64,000 bases of DNA, from positions 1,302,001 through 1,366,000 of the forward strand of contig NZ_CP022464.2 in assembly GCF_002234575.2 (NCBI RefSeq). Reading direction: 5' to 3'. The notes under the pieces are model-generated. The model was given only the letters and a program-made list of their open reading frames with translations. It ran no database searches and was not told the DNA's origin. The position numbers and the translations under genes were made by a program. Positions 42,662 to 51,549 of this stretch are shown in pieces (position 1 is the first letter of the stretch; every line of letters starts with the position of its first letter). This stretch comes from Enterocloster bolteae. Its GTDB lineage: Bacteria; Bacillota; Clostridia; Lachnospirales; Lachnospiraceae.

Positions 42662-44542
42662 ATGAATGAAATGATGGAACAGAGAAGAAAACGTGCGAAA
42701 GAGATTAAAACACACGGCACAATTCGTAAAGCTGTGGAAGCGGGCAGCCTGGAACAATTTCAGGACATCAGCCTCAGCGAGGCAGTTGTGTTAGGGTTAA
42801 TAAATCAGGGTGTGAAGACCTTTGTGGGTATTTTCGGTCATGGAATGACTGATGTCGGTGAAGTGCTGCGTATATATGAAGAAGAAAGTGCTGTTAAGAC
42901 GGTTAATGTCCGGAACGAAGTAGAAGCTTCCCATGTGGCGGCAATGCTCAGATGGAAATATAATGAGGTTCCGGCGGTTTTTACTTCCATTGGACCGGGT
43001 GCCTTACAGGCCGCTGCCGGATCGCTGGTTCCGTTGGCCAATGGCCTTGGCGTCTATTATTTGATGGGTGATGAAACCAGCCACAGTGAAGGGCCTAACA
43101 TGCAGCAAATCCCCAAAAGGGAGCAGGAACTGTTTCTGCGGCTCCTGTCAACATTTGGGCCTGCATATTCGCTGCATACGCCGGAAGCAGTGTTTACAGC
43201 GTTGAAAAGAGGAGATGCGGCAGTCCATGGTAGAGCAAAACGTACACCATTTTACATGCTTCTTCCCATGAATATCCAGCCCAAATTAATGGAAAGCTGC
43301 AATCTGCTTGAGTTTACTGAAAAATCAGAGGAGTCAAAAGTTATAAGCACAGATATGAGCGTTTTCAACGCCGCACTGGAGGCTATCCTCGATTCGTCCA
43401 GGATTACAGTCAAAGTTGGAGGCGGAGCAGCAGATGTCACGGCCGAAGTACTGGAGGAATTTTTAGAACTGACAGATGCTGTATATGTACACGGACCGCA
43501 GGTACCGGGCTTATATCCATATTCAAAAAAGCGCAATATGAGTGTTGGCGGTTCCAAGGGTTCAATATGCGGAAATTACGCTATGAACGAATGTGATTTA
43601 ATGATTGCCATTGGAGCAAGAGGCGTTTGTCAATGGGACAGTTCAGGAACCTCGTTTCGTAAGGCTAAGAAAATTATAAATATCAATTGCGATTACGATG
43701 ACCTGGCCCAATATAATAATTCTGTGCGCATACAGGGTGATGCAGAAGAAGTACTCTTAAAAATAATTGAGCTGCTGAAAAAAACTGAAAATAAAACATC
43801 TGACCCTGAGTGGCTGAAAGAATGTACGGATAAGAGAATGGAGTGGGAGACCTATAAGCAGCGAAGATATGACAATCCTGTCTTGGTGGATGAAAAGAGG
43901 GGAGAGTCCATTCTGACAGAGCCAGCAGCCATCAAAAAGGCAGTGGACTTTGCGGATATGCATGGCTGCGTAAAAATATTTGACGCGGGGGATGTTCAGG
44001 CAAACGGGTTCCAGATTGTAACAGATGAAAAACCGGGACAAACAATAACAGACACAGGCTCATCCTATATGGGATTTGCAGTATCCTCCATGCTTGCTTT
44101 TGCACTGGCAGGAGGAAAAGATTACCCTGTGGCCTTTACCGGTGACGGAAGCTTTATGATGAATCCCCAGATATTAATTGACGGGGTTCAGCATGGACTC
44201 AGAGGCATGATTGTTTTGTTTGATAACCGGCGTATGGGGGCTATTACCAGTCTGCAGCACTCTCAATATGACGTAGAGTATAAGACCGATGATTCAGTTA
44301 TAGTAGATTACGTTCAAATGGCAGAAGCAGTCAAAGGGGTGAAGGGATTCTATGGCGGAGCTACGGCCGAGGAACTTGAAAAAGCATTAAGCCAGGCATA
44401 TGAGCATGATGGTCTGTCCCTGGTGCATGTCCCCGTATATTACGGCAGAGACGAGCTGTCCGGCCTTGGTTCTTTTGGGGACTGGAATGTTGGAAATTGG
44501 TGTGAAAGGGTCCAGAAACTGAAACATACGATTGGCTTTTAG
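42662..44542 (+). CDS. Thiamine-pyrophosphate enzyme of the acetolactate synthase / IolD family
   Basis: A 626-residue three-domain TPP enzyme. The N-terminal PYR domain has GIFGHGMTDVGEVLR and the activating Glu region VNVRNEVEASHVAAM; the C-terminal PP domain has GDGSFMMNPQILIDGVQHGL and DNRRMGAI. Length and the N-terminal extension before the PYR domain resemble IolD, the ring-opening hydrolase of inositol catabolism. No other iol gene is near, so an acyloin lyase or decarboxylase of another pathway is equally possible. It is the first gene of an IclR-adjacent operon. Confidence 0.75.
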   Translation: MNEMMEQRRKRAKEIKTHGTIRKAVEAGSLEQFQDISLSEAVVLGLINQGVKTFVGIFGHGMTDVGEVLRIYEEESAVKTVNVRNEVEASHVAAMLRWKYNEVPAVFTSIGPGALQAAAGSLVPLANGLGVYYLMGDETSHSEGPNMQQIPKREQELFLRLLSTFGPAYSLHTPEAVFTALKRGDAAVHGRAKRTPFYMLLPMNIQPKLMESCNLLEFTEKSEESKVISTDMSVFNAALEAILDSSRITVKVGGGAADVTAEVLEEFLELTDAVYVHGPQVPGLYPYSKKRNMSVGGSKGSICGNYAMNECDLMIAIGARGVCQWDSSGTSFRKAKKIININCDYDDLAQYNNSVRIQGDAEEVLLKIIELLKKTENKTSDPEWLKECTDKRMEWETYKQRRYDNPVLVDEKRGESILTEPAAIKKAVDFADMHGCVKIFDAGDVQANGFQIVTDEKPGQTITDTGSSYMGFAVSSMLAFALAGGKDYPVAFTGDGSFMMNPQILIDGVQHGLRGMIVLFDNRRMGAITSLQHSQYDVEYKTDDSVIVDYVQMAEAVKGVKGFYGGATAEELEKALSQAYEHDGLSLVHVPVYYGRDELSGLGSFGDWNVGNWCERVQKLKHTIGF

Positions 44543-44640
44543 GCCCTTTAAGAGCACTGCATTATCTGAGAAAACGGTCATGTGTTGTTATGAAAACGGA
44601 TGACTTAAAAAATGTACAATAAAAAAGGAGGAAATATTCT

Positions 44641-45747
44641 ATGAATTATGAAATTCCAGAAACAATGAAAGCATGGGTCTTGGGAGATCCTGGAGTACTT
44701 ACGTTGGAAGAGAAACCGGTTCCGCGGCCTAAAAAGTCAGAGGTACTTGTAAAAATTGATGCGGTGGCTATTTGCGCCACTGATTTGGAAATCATTGAAA
44801 ACGGACCACCCGCTATGATTCAAGGCGGTCTGCCTTTTAATAAGGGCTTTACGCCCGGACATGAGTATATGGGAACCGTTGTTAAGCTGGGAGATGGTGT
44901 TGATGAGTATAAAGTTGGCGACAGAGTGGCAGTGGAAATCCATGCCGGCTGTTCCAGCTGTGAGCGCTGCCGCGAGGGCATGTATACTTCGTGCCTGAAT
45001 TATGGCAAAAACTACGAAGGCAACGATAAAGGCCACAGAGCCAATGGTTTTACAACGGACGGAGGCTTTGCGGAATACGCTATCAACAATGTAAATACGT
45101 TGTGCCATGTGGGCGACAATGTTACTGATGAAGAGGCAACCCTGATTGTGACGGCCGGAACTGCAATGTATGGTTTAGATACCCTTGGCGGTTTGATTGC
45201 AGGTCAGTCGGTGGTTGTAACCGGACCAGGCCCCATTGGTCTGATGGCGGTTGCGGTCGCTAAGGCTTTGGGCGCCAATCCGGTAATTTTGACCGGTACA
45301 AGAGATAACAGACTTGAGCTTGGTAAAAAACTGGGGGCAGATTACACTGTAAATGTCAGAAACCAGGATGTTGTCAAGGCGGTTAAAGAAATTACAAATG
45401 GTGAAGGTGTTCACTATGTAATGGAATGCTCCGGCGCCCCAAATGCTGTCAATGAAGCAGCCAATATGGTCAAAAGGGGCGGAAGAATCTGTCTGGCCGC
45501 TTTTCCGTCAAAGCCTGTTGAGGTTGATGTGGCAGCTTTGGTCCGCAATAACATTTCTCTCTTTGGCATCAGAGGCGAAGGCAGAAGCGCTGTTCACAGA
45601 GCGGCTTCCCTGATTAGCGAAAAGCGCTTTGACGCCTCCTTGATTCATACTCATACATTTGGCTTTGGGGATCTGCTTACAGCCCTGAAATATTCAAAAG
45701 AAAGAATAGACGACGCAATCAAAGTAGTTGTGAAGATTCCGGGCTAG
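44641..45747 (+). CDS. Zinc-dependent medium-chain alcohol dehydrogenase
   Basis: A 368-residue dehydrogenase. Catalytic zinc ligands lie in AICATDLEI and GHEYMG; the structural zinc loop has CSSCERCREGMYTSC; the NAD-binding site is VVVTGPGPIGLMAVAVAK. It resembles threonine and sorbitol dehydrogenases, which oxidise polyols or hydroxy acids. It starts 98 bases after the TPP enzyme with AAGGAGG, and is followed 12 bases on by the FAD protein. Confidence 0.88.
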   Translation: MNYEIPETMKAWVLGDPGVLTLEEKPVPRPKKSEVLVKIDAVAICATDLEIIENGPPAMIQGGLPFNKGFTPGHEYMGTVVKLGDGVDEYKVGDRVAVEIHAGCSSCERCREGMYTSCLNYGKNYEGNDKGHRANGFTTDGGFAEYAINNVNTLCHVGDNVTDEEATLIVTAGTAMYGLDTLGGLIAGQSVVVTGPGPIGLMAVAVAKALGANPVILTGTRDNRLELGKKLGADYTVNVRNQDVVKAVKEITNGEGVHYVMECSGAPNAVNEAANMVKRGGRICLAAFPSKPVEVDVAALVRNNISLFGIRGEGRSAVHRAASLISEKRFDASLIHTHTFGFGDLLTALKYSKERIDDAIKVVVKIPG

Positions 45748-45759
45748 GAGAGTAATTGT

Positions 45760-46638
45760 ATGCTTCAATACAAAAAATATTATATGCCGAAATCAAAGGA
45801 AGAACTTTTCCGTTTGATGGAACATAATGCTCATTCCTTTGATATTATTTCCGGAGGAACCGATCTGTTTGCAGAAGAAAGGACTCCTTTTAACGGTCAG
45901 GACTCTGCAATTGATATCAGCAGCATTGAAGATTTTTCCATAATTGAATCTAAATGCGGGTTTATAACAATTGGGGCAAATACCAGAATACAACAGTTTT
46001 TAGAAGAACCGGAATTAATTGACACTGTGCCTGTTTTGAGGCATGCAGCCAGTTACTTTGCAGATCAGCAGATACGGGAGATTGCAACAGTTGGAGGCAA
46101 CCTGGCAAACGCATCTCCCTGCGCTGATTTGATACCGCCTTTATTGGCCATGGATGCAACGGTTCATACGATTAGGCAAAACGATAACGATATTTGCATG
46201 AGTGATGTACCGCTATCGGATTTTATTAAAGGGGTTGGCAAAACTTCGTTGTCGGAAGGAGAGGTTATCCAGTCAGTTACATGCCCCATATTGAAAGATT
46301 ACGGGTGTGCCTTTAAAAAAGTCGGGCTTAGACGCTCTTTGTGTATTTCAACCGTGAACTCTGCCTTTTTAGTAAAGGCCGATGAAACGAATCAATATTT
46401 TAAGGATGTCAGAATTGCGTTTGGAGGAATCGGACCGGCTCCTGTAAGATTAAATGAAATCGAGGACAATTTGAAGGGAAACCGTATTTCAAAGGATATG
46501 ATTCTGAAGATGGCCGAATGTATTCCCGGAGATATTGTTAAGTCCAGAAGCAGAAGAGAGTATAGAAAGACAGTCATCAGAAACTTTTTGCTGGCCGGTT
46601 GTAATTTAACGTATAGAATCCAAAAAGAGACCAACTAG
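45760..46638 (+). CDS. Molybdopterin-dehydrogenase-type FAD-binding subunit (CoxM/XdhB family)
   Basis: A 292-residue protein: FDIISGGTDLFAEERT near residue 30 and IATVGGNLANASPCADLIPP near 108 bind FAD, and the C-terminal CO-dehydrogenase flavoprotein domain follows (DVRIAFGGIGPAPVRL). In the family this subunit works with an iron-sulfur subunit and a molybdenum subunit. Neither is in the window; the prophage begins directly after the stop, so partners may lie beyond it, or the protein acts with a distant complex. Confidence 0.88.
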   Translation: MLQYKKYYMPKSKEELFRLMEHNAHSFDIISGGTDLFAEERTPFNGQDSAIDISSIEDFSIIESKCGFITIGANTRIQQFLEEPELIDTVPVLRHAASYFADQQIREIATVGGNLANASPCADLIPPLLAMDATVHTIRQNDNDICMSDVPLSDFIKGVGKTSLSEGEVIQSVTCPILKDYGCAFKKVGLRRSLCISTVNSAFLVKADETNQYFKDVRIAFGGIGPAPVRLNEIEDNLKGNRISKDMILKMAECIPGDIVKSRSRREYRKTVIRNFLLAGCNLTYRIQKETN

Positions 46639-46821
46639 AACCCTTAGAACTCCTTAAATCTCCTTACGTTGTAGGAAAGCCCCTGAAAAGGGCCGTATTT
46701 AGGTTTAAAGAGCTAGAAAAAATGTTAAATTTTCAAGGAGAATTCAATACCAACTTGAAAAAAAGAAAAGGGCTAAAAAGGTCGTTTTGAGATAAAAGAT
46801 AACTTATAAAGAATGTCCCAT

Positions 46822-46854
46822 AAAAACCGTTCAAAAACCGTTTAAAAACCGTTT
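46822..46854. repeat. Three tandem 11-base repeats near the prophage left end
   Basis: AAAAACCGTTC, AAAAACCGTTT, AAAAACCGTTT: one helical turn per unit, so a protein would bind all three on one face. AATACCAACTTG also recurs at about 46746 and 46985, with a third AATACCAAC at about 46973. These may be MuA end or enhancer sites. Nothing coding is seen in 46639-47221. Confidence 0.7.
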
Positions 46855-47019
46855 GAAAGTAAACCAGTAAAGCGCTTAAAACCATTGATTTTACGCGTTT
46901 TTTTAATTTAAATGTTTTTTGAAAGCCACCCTTCAAAAGAGGGATGATTTTACGAGGAAGAAGTGAATCTTAATACCAACCGCAATACCAACTTGCTAAA
47001 AGACTAAATTATAGTTAAA

Positions 47020-47051
47020 AATGGGAATCGGTAAAGTTGCCGATTCCCATT
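47020..47051 (-). terminator. Terminator of the prophage repressor transcript
   Basis: ATGGGAATCGG (47021-47031) pairs with CCGATTCCCAT (47040-47050). On the minus strand it is followed by TTTTTAAC. Confidence 0.72.
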
Positions 47052-47221
47052 ATATATACCAGAGGGCAGTCTGGTATGGAGATAAATGTACCTAAAGTAT
47101 ATCAGGCCTATTTATGGAAGTCAATTCAAAAAAGAATCATAACGCAAATCTGAAAATCGTAACAAAATCCGTTATTATATAACAATTTCACCAAAACAAT
47201 TCTAAATTACGATAAACTTTT

Positions 47222-47779
47222 TTATAAAGAAGGGATGTCTGTTTTAACTATATAATTAAAAAATGCATCCAAATCATTCCTAATTACCTGCTTGTGTTTA
47301 TCTATATTTTTCGAATCTTTATTATTAAATGAAACATAAACCATGCGATCCAAGTCCATTACCAATGTTGTAAGTAATTCAAGATAAATTAATTTTCTAT
47401 CTTCCCCAAGGGAATGAGAACAATCTAACATATTAGAAAATAAACTAAGAGAATTAGCATAAAAACCATATTCAACATTAGATTTTGTTGAAAGGAGAGT
47501 CATTATTTTGAGTAAAGCACCATTTGACACTTCTGTCAAGGACGCTTTATCATTTTCATATACTTCCGTATACATTTCTCCATTATCATTTAAAAGCCAT
47601 GACTCACTTACTCCGAATTCTAAGCAAATAAGCTTTAGTAATTTATTAGTAGGAATTTCGTTACCGTTTTCCAATCCACTTAAATAAGATTGAGATATCA
47701 AAAGTCTTTTTGCAAATTCTTTTTGAGTTAAATGTTCGGATTTTCTAAGCACTCGTATTCTATCACTAATATTATTCAT
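47222..47779 (-). CDS. Prophage repressor with Xre-type helix-turn-helix
   Basis: About 185 residues. The HTH domain fills residues 4-60 (LTQKEFAKRLLISQSYLSGL, then ENGNEIPTNKLLKLICLEF); the rest is helical without a peptidase motif, so it is not cleaved in the LexA/CI manner as far as visible. The frame runs upstream to 47980, but GGAGGG precedes ATG 47779. Low GC relative to neighbours. It is divergent from the early operon and should hold the phage silent. Confidence 0.85.
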   Translation of the reverse strand: MNNISDRIRVLRKSEHLTQKEFAKRLLISQSYLSGLENGNEIPTNKLLKLICLEFGVSESWLLNDNGEMYTEVYENDKASLTEVSNGALLKIMTLLSTKSNVEYGFYANSLSLFSNMLDCSHSLGEDRKLIYLELLTTLVMDLDRMVYVSFNNKDSKNIDKHKQVIRNDLDAFFNYIVKTDIPSL

Positions 47780-47794
47780 TTTCCCTCCAATAAA

Positions 47795-47872
47795 TATCAG
47801 CATACTGATAAAAACTTCCAAAACAACTTGACAAATATCAGTAAGCAGATATAAAATATTAATACACTGATA
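47795..47872. promoter_or_regulatory. Lysogeny control region with three operators
   Basis: TATCAG-CATA-CTGATA (47795-47810) is a perfect repeat. Two diverged copies follow at 47836-47851 and 47857-47872; starts are 41 and 21 bases apart, close to whole helical turns. The early promoter TTGACA (47828-47833) and TAAAAT (47852-47857), spacer 18, has the second operator in its spacer. The first operator lies over the likely -10 of the leftward repressor promoter (TTGTCA at 47834-47829). Confidence 0.78.
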
Positions 47873-47918
47873 ATTATATATTAGAGAGATAAAAAAATCA
47901 ATTAAGGCGGTGAATGAT

Positions 47919-48113
47919 TTGGATGCTGGTAAAATTATCAAAAATATACGCAAAGAAAAAGGACTTAGGCAAAAAGACATTGCACATGCAATGACTGTTG
48001 AACAGTCATATATAAGTCAAGTTGAAAATGGAAAAACAGTACCTACACCTATGTTCATCAAACTATTTTGTCTTACCTTTTCTGTGAATGAAGAACAGTT
48101 TCATGAAAAATAA
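47919..48113 (+). CDS. Small Xre-type DNA-binding protein, Cro/Ner role
   Basis: About 64 residues, almost all one HTH domain (IIKNIRKEKGLRQKDIAHAM, then TVEQSYISQVENGKTVPTP). As the first gene of the early operon facing the repressor, it is in the place of Mu Ner or lambda Cro. TTG 47919 lies eight bases after AAGGCGG; GTG 47910 overlaps that site and is less likely. Confidence 0.8.
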   Translation: MDAGKIIKNIRKEKGLRQKDIAHAMTVEQSYISQVENGKTVPTPMFIKLFCLTFSVNEEQFHEK

Positions 48114-48197
48114 ATGTTGAAGCGGGGCATATGTTCCGTAATGTAGAGGCAGTTCCCCGAATCTGAAGATGAGAGACTATAAGGTGGTGATTAGGAT

Positions 48198-50153
48198 ATG
48201 GGACAGATGCTCACTGTAAAGCAGGTGGCAGAAGTTAAGGGATGTAGAGTTCAGTATATTCAAAGGATGGCTAAAGAAGGAAAACTTCCGTCAGTGAAAA
48301 CAGTCAATAATAGGAACCAAAAAGTGTACCAGATTCCCCTGGAAAGTCTCCCGGATGAACTCCAACAGCGCTGGTATCAGATGCAGGTAGAACAGATGCG
48401 CGAGGAAAACGGTATAGAAGAGGAGAATCGGGGAGGGACAGATCAGTTTTCCGCAGAAGAACGGCTGGAGATAGACTTCTGGCTAGAGTTGGTGAGAAAA
48501 TGGCAGGAATACCGTAACCTGGCTCCCAAGAGGAGCAAGGGGGAAACCGACCAGAAGTTTCTTATCTGGTGCAGCCTGGAATATCCAGACCGGACCATTT
48601 CCATGGATATCTTATATCGAAAATGGAAAGCAGTTCGGGAGAATAATATGGCCGGTCTCACAGATAAGCGTGGAAAATGGAGAAAAGGCACAAGTGACAT
48701 CCATGAGACTGTCTGGCAGGCATTCCTTTATTACTACCTGGATGAGGGTCAGCATACCATCCAGAAGTGCCTGGAGTATACCAAGATGTGGATAAGAGAA
48801 AAGCAGCCGGAGCTGTATACGGATATCCCCAGCTATTCCTCTTTTTACCGGAAGCTTAACCGGGATATACCGGAAGGCGTGAAGGTGCTGGGGCGTGAAG
48901 GCCATAAGGCATACAATGACCGCTGTGCTCCCTATATCCGCAGAATCTATGAGGATATTGCTAGCAATGAGTGGTGGATTGCCGATAATCATACATTTGA
49001 TGTAATCGTGGTGGACAAGAATGGTAAGCAGCACAGGCCATATCTGACCGCTTTCATGGATGCCCGCAGCGGTATTCTGACCGGCTACTATATTACATAC
49101 AACCCCAGTTCCGAGGCCACACTAATTGCACTCCGGAAGGGGATTCTGGAATACGGCATCCCGGATAACATTTATGTGGATAATGGACGGGAGTTCCTGA
49201 CCTTCGATATTGGAGGGTTGGGACACCGCAGGAAGAAGCCAAAGAATGGCGAGGAGCGGTTTGAACCGCCTGGCGTGTTCAAACGGCTTGGAATCAACAT
49301 GACGAATGCCATCGTCCGAAACGCAAAGGCCAAGATTATTGAGCGCCGGTTCCGCGATGTCAAGGATTCCCTGTCACGGTTGTTTGATACTTATACAGGA
49401 GGCAGTGTGGTTGAAAAGCCAGAACGTTTAAAAGGCGTTTTAAAGAAGGGTGAAATCTATTCAGATGATGAGTTTCAGGAATATGTCGAGGCAGTGATTG
49501 ACTATTATTTCAACCTTCAGCCCTATCATGGGGCGGTCCCGGCAGACCATGGAAAACTCAAAATGGATGTATTTAACGAACATCTGATTAAAAAACGCAC
49601 AGCCACGGCAGAAGCCCTGAATCTCATGCTTATGCGCAGCAGCCGTGCACAGACCGTAGGCAGGCGAGGGGTGCACCTGGATATTGCAGGAGGGCGAATT
49701 GATTACTGGAACGATGATTTTGTCCATCTCATGCTGGGCAAGAAGGTGTATTTCAGATATGACCCGGATAATTTAAGCGAGGTACGGATTTATGACCTGG
49801 AGGACCGTTACATTATGACGGTACCAGCGGATAATGAAGCAGTTCTTTCCTATAATGCCAGCAGAGAAGATGTCAAAGCAGCTATGGCAAAAACCCGGAG
49901 GTTGGAAAAGGTTGCTAAGGAATATATTGAACATGCTGTCCTGGCAGACTGTGACAAGGTAACAGCCATGGAACTGGTGCTGAAGGAGGCACAATACAAT
50001 AAAGAGAATTACCAGGGTAAGGCCAATCCCAAGGTGCTAGAGGTTCAGAGGGCAGACGAGGAACCGGCATTTAAGAAGGTGGTTGGAGGTATCGATCTGG
50101 ATCGAATGATCCGGAATGCGGAAATCAGACATGAACAGGAAAAACAGAGATAA
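48198..50153 (+). CDS. MuA-like DDE transposase
   Basis: A 651-residue transposase, close to MuA (663). The N-terminal part has a MerR/Mu-type DNA-binding domain (LTVKQVAEVKGCRVQYIQRM). The RNase H-fold core has D263 in WIADNHTFDV, D328 in IYVDNGREF and E382 in KAKIIERRFRD; MuA has D269, D336 and E392, so spacing agrees. A C-terminal beta-barrel and a helical MuB-binding tail follow. It catalyses replicative transposition and integration. Confidence 0.95.
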   Translation: MGQMLTVKQVAEVKGCRVQYIQRMAKEGKLPSVKTVNNRNQKVYQIPLESLPDELQQRWYQMQVEQMREENGIEEENRGGTDQFSAEERLEIDFWLELVRKWQEYRNLAPKRSKGETDQKFLIWCSLEYPDRTISMDILYRKWKAVRENNMAGLTDKRGKWRKGTSDIHETVWQAFLYYYLDEGQHTIQKCLEYTKMWIREKQPELYTDIPSYSSFYRKLNRDIPEGVKVLGREGHKAYNDRCAPYIRRIYEDIASNEWWIADNHTFDVIVVDKNGKQHRPYLTAFMDARSGILTGYYITYNPSSEATLIALRKGILEYGIPDNIYVDNGREFLTFDIGGLGHRRKKPKNGEERFEPPGVFKRLGINMTNAIVRNAKAKIIERRFRDVKDSLSRLFDTYTGGSVVEKPERLKGVLKKGEIYSDDEFQEYVEAVIDYYFNLQPYHGAVPADHGKLKMDVFNEHLIKKRTATAEALNLMLMRSSRAQTVGRRGVHLDIAGGRIDYWNDDFVHLMLGKKVYFRYDPDNLSEVRIYDLEDRYIMTVPADNEAVLSYNASREDVKAAMAKTRRLEKVAKEYIEHAVLADCDKVTAMELVLKEAQYNKENYQGKANPKVLEVQRADEEPAFKKVVGGIDLDRMIRNAEIRHEQEKQR

Positions 50154-50177
50154 GTAACAGTCAGGGAGGTAAATGCA

Positions 50178-51140
50178 ATGAGTAAAGAGTATAACGTAGA
50201 ATTACAGAAGAAGCTGGAAGATTACCTGGAGGCGGAGGGCCTAAGCCAGGCAAAAGCAGCACCGATCCTGGGGATTAGCGCGGCAGTACTTAGCCAGTAC
50301 CGCCGAAGCGTCTATGACAAGGGAGATATAGGGGAGGTCGAGAAAAAGCTGGAAGAATTCTTCCGGATTAAGGAAGAGCAGGGCCAGAACAGCCGGAAGG
50401 CGGAGCCCTTCCGGGCCAACCTGCAGGGCTACATCCCTACATCCATATCGGAAGCGGCCTACAAGTTAATCCGCTACTGCCAGCTTGAGAAGGGGATTGT
50501 GGTTATTGACGGAGACGCCGGAATCGGGAAAACCAAGGCAGCTGCGAAGTTCCTTCAGGACAACCCATCCACCACGGTATACCTGAAGGCGGCTCCCAGC
50601 ACTGGGACGTTAAGAAGTCTGTTGAAAATGATCGGGAGGGCATTGAAACTGCCGGAGAACCAGCGGACGGAAGATTTGTCCCTTGCAATCCAGGACAAGC
50701 TGAAGGAAACGGATAAAATCATTATCATTGATGAGGCCCAGAACCTAAAATTCATGGCTCTGGAAGAGATAAGGGGCTGGGTGGATGAAGATCCTCTTAC
50801 GGGGAAACCGGGAATCGGCATCGTCCTGATCGGTAACGTAGAAGTATACAATAAGATGCTGGGCAGACAAGAAGCTATCTTTTCCCAGCAGTTTAACCGG
50901 ACCCGGCTCCATGGCCGGTACCGGACTACAGACATCAAAAGGGAAGATGTGGTCAAACTGCTTCCCGCATTGGAAGAACGTAGGATGACGAAAGAGATTG
51001 ACTACCTGCACAGCATCAGCCGAAGCAAGTGGGGAATCCGTGGAATGGTCAATGTGTTCCGTAACGCGGTAAATGATGAGGATGTCTCAATGGCTGGACT
51101 TGAGCGGGTGGCCGGTACCATGGGAATCAGGTTTATATAG
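50178..51140 (+). CDS. MuB-like AAA ATPase, target DNA activator
   Basis: A 320-residue ATPase. An N-terminal helix-turn-helix (GLSQAKAAPILGISAAVLSQ) precedes the AAA core with Walker A GDAGIGKT (112-119) and Walker B IIIIDEAQNL near 182-191. MuB (312) has the same order. It polymerises on DNA, picks the target and stimulates MuA. The gene starts 24 bases after MuA. Confidence 0.93.
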   Translation: MSKEYNVELQKKLEDYLEAEGLSQAKAAPILGISAAVLSQYRRSVYDKGDIGEVEKKLEEFFRIKEEQGQNSRKAEPFRANLQGYIPTSISEAAYKLIRYCQLEKGIVVIDGDAGIGKTKAAAKFLQDNPSTTVYLKAAPSTGTLRSLLKMIGRALKLPENQRTEDLSLAIQDKLKETDKIIIIDEAQNLKFMALEEIRGWVDEDPLTGKPGIGIVLIGNVEVYNKMLGRQEAIFSQQFNRTRLHGRYRTTDIKREDVVKLLPALEERRMTKEIDYLHSISRSKWGIRGMVNVFRNAVNDEDVSMAGLERVAGTMGIRFI

Positions 51141-51153
51141 GAGGAGAACAGGC

Positions 51154-51423
51154 ATGAAGCGTTTAAATGAAAAAGTGATAATGATGGTAAGAGGACTTAT
51201 GATCGGGAGCAGCATGGCGGCAGTACTAACAGTTTTAGTGATGGGGGGCAAGCTTGGAATATGGGGATTCATCAGCGTTCTGGGTTTGATTGTTCTGGCG
51301 GGCCTGGGGGGCTGGTTGATTGGATTCCAGACCAGAACGCGTCTGGATGCGGATCAGGTGTGGCTGAAGGGATATAAAGAAGGCCGTCAGGACGGATGCC
51401 TGATACCTTCACACCGGGAATAA
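51154..51423 (+). CDS. Small two-helix membrane protein
   Basis: About 89 residues. Two hydrophobic helices (VRGLMIGSSMAAVLTVLVMG and WGFISVLGLIVLAGLGGWLI) precede a charged tail. GGAGG precedes the ATG at 51154. It lies between MuB and the first twister ribozyme. Function unknown; it is small like a holin, but lysis genes are not expected in the early region. Confidence 0.7.
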   Translation: MKRLNEKVIMMVRGLMIGSSMAAVLTVLVMGGKLGIWGFISVLGLIVLAGLGGWLIGFQTRTRLDADQVWLKGYKEGRQDGCLIPSHRE

Positions 51424-51450
51424 CTCATTCGTAAAAGGGGCCGAGGCCCC

Positions 51451-51509
51451 TCCTTAATGCAGCCACCTGATAGTGTAGGTCACAAGCCCTGACAGATGCA
51501 GAGTGAGGA
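51451..51509 (+). ncRNA. Twister self-cleaving ribozyme (copy A)
   Basis: Elements in order: P1 strand TCCT (51451-51454), cleavage site T^AA (51455-51457), P2 TGCA, invariant GCC (51462-51464), stem-loop, TAGG, loop TCACAAGC, CCTG, P2' TGCA (51497-51500), GAG, P1' AGGA. The loop TCNCAAGC between P4 strands, and the GCC and GAG blocks, match the rice twister of known structure. A GGGGC-CGAG-GCCCC hairpin (51437-51450) abuts P1 on the 5' side. Cleavage would fall between 51455 and 51456. Confidence 0.85.
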
Positions 51510-51549
51510 AACAGAAGGAAAAAGAACGTATATGAGGAGGGAGGCTAAG

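Noticed and set aside
46822..46854. CRISPR-like array
   Set aside because: Units are 11 bases and directly adjacent, without spacers; no cas genes are present.
51496..51549. Upstream ATG start for the helical early gene
   Set aside because: The ATG is part of the conserved P2 strand of twister copy A; the TTG at 51550 has a much better ribosome binding site.
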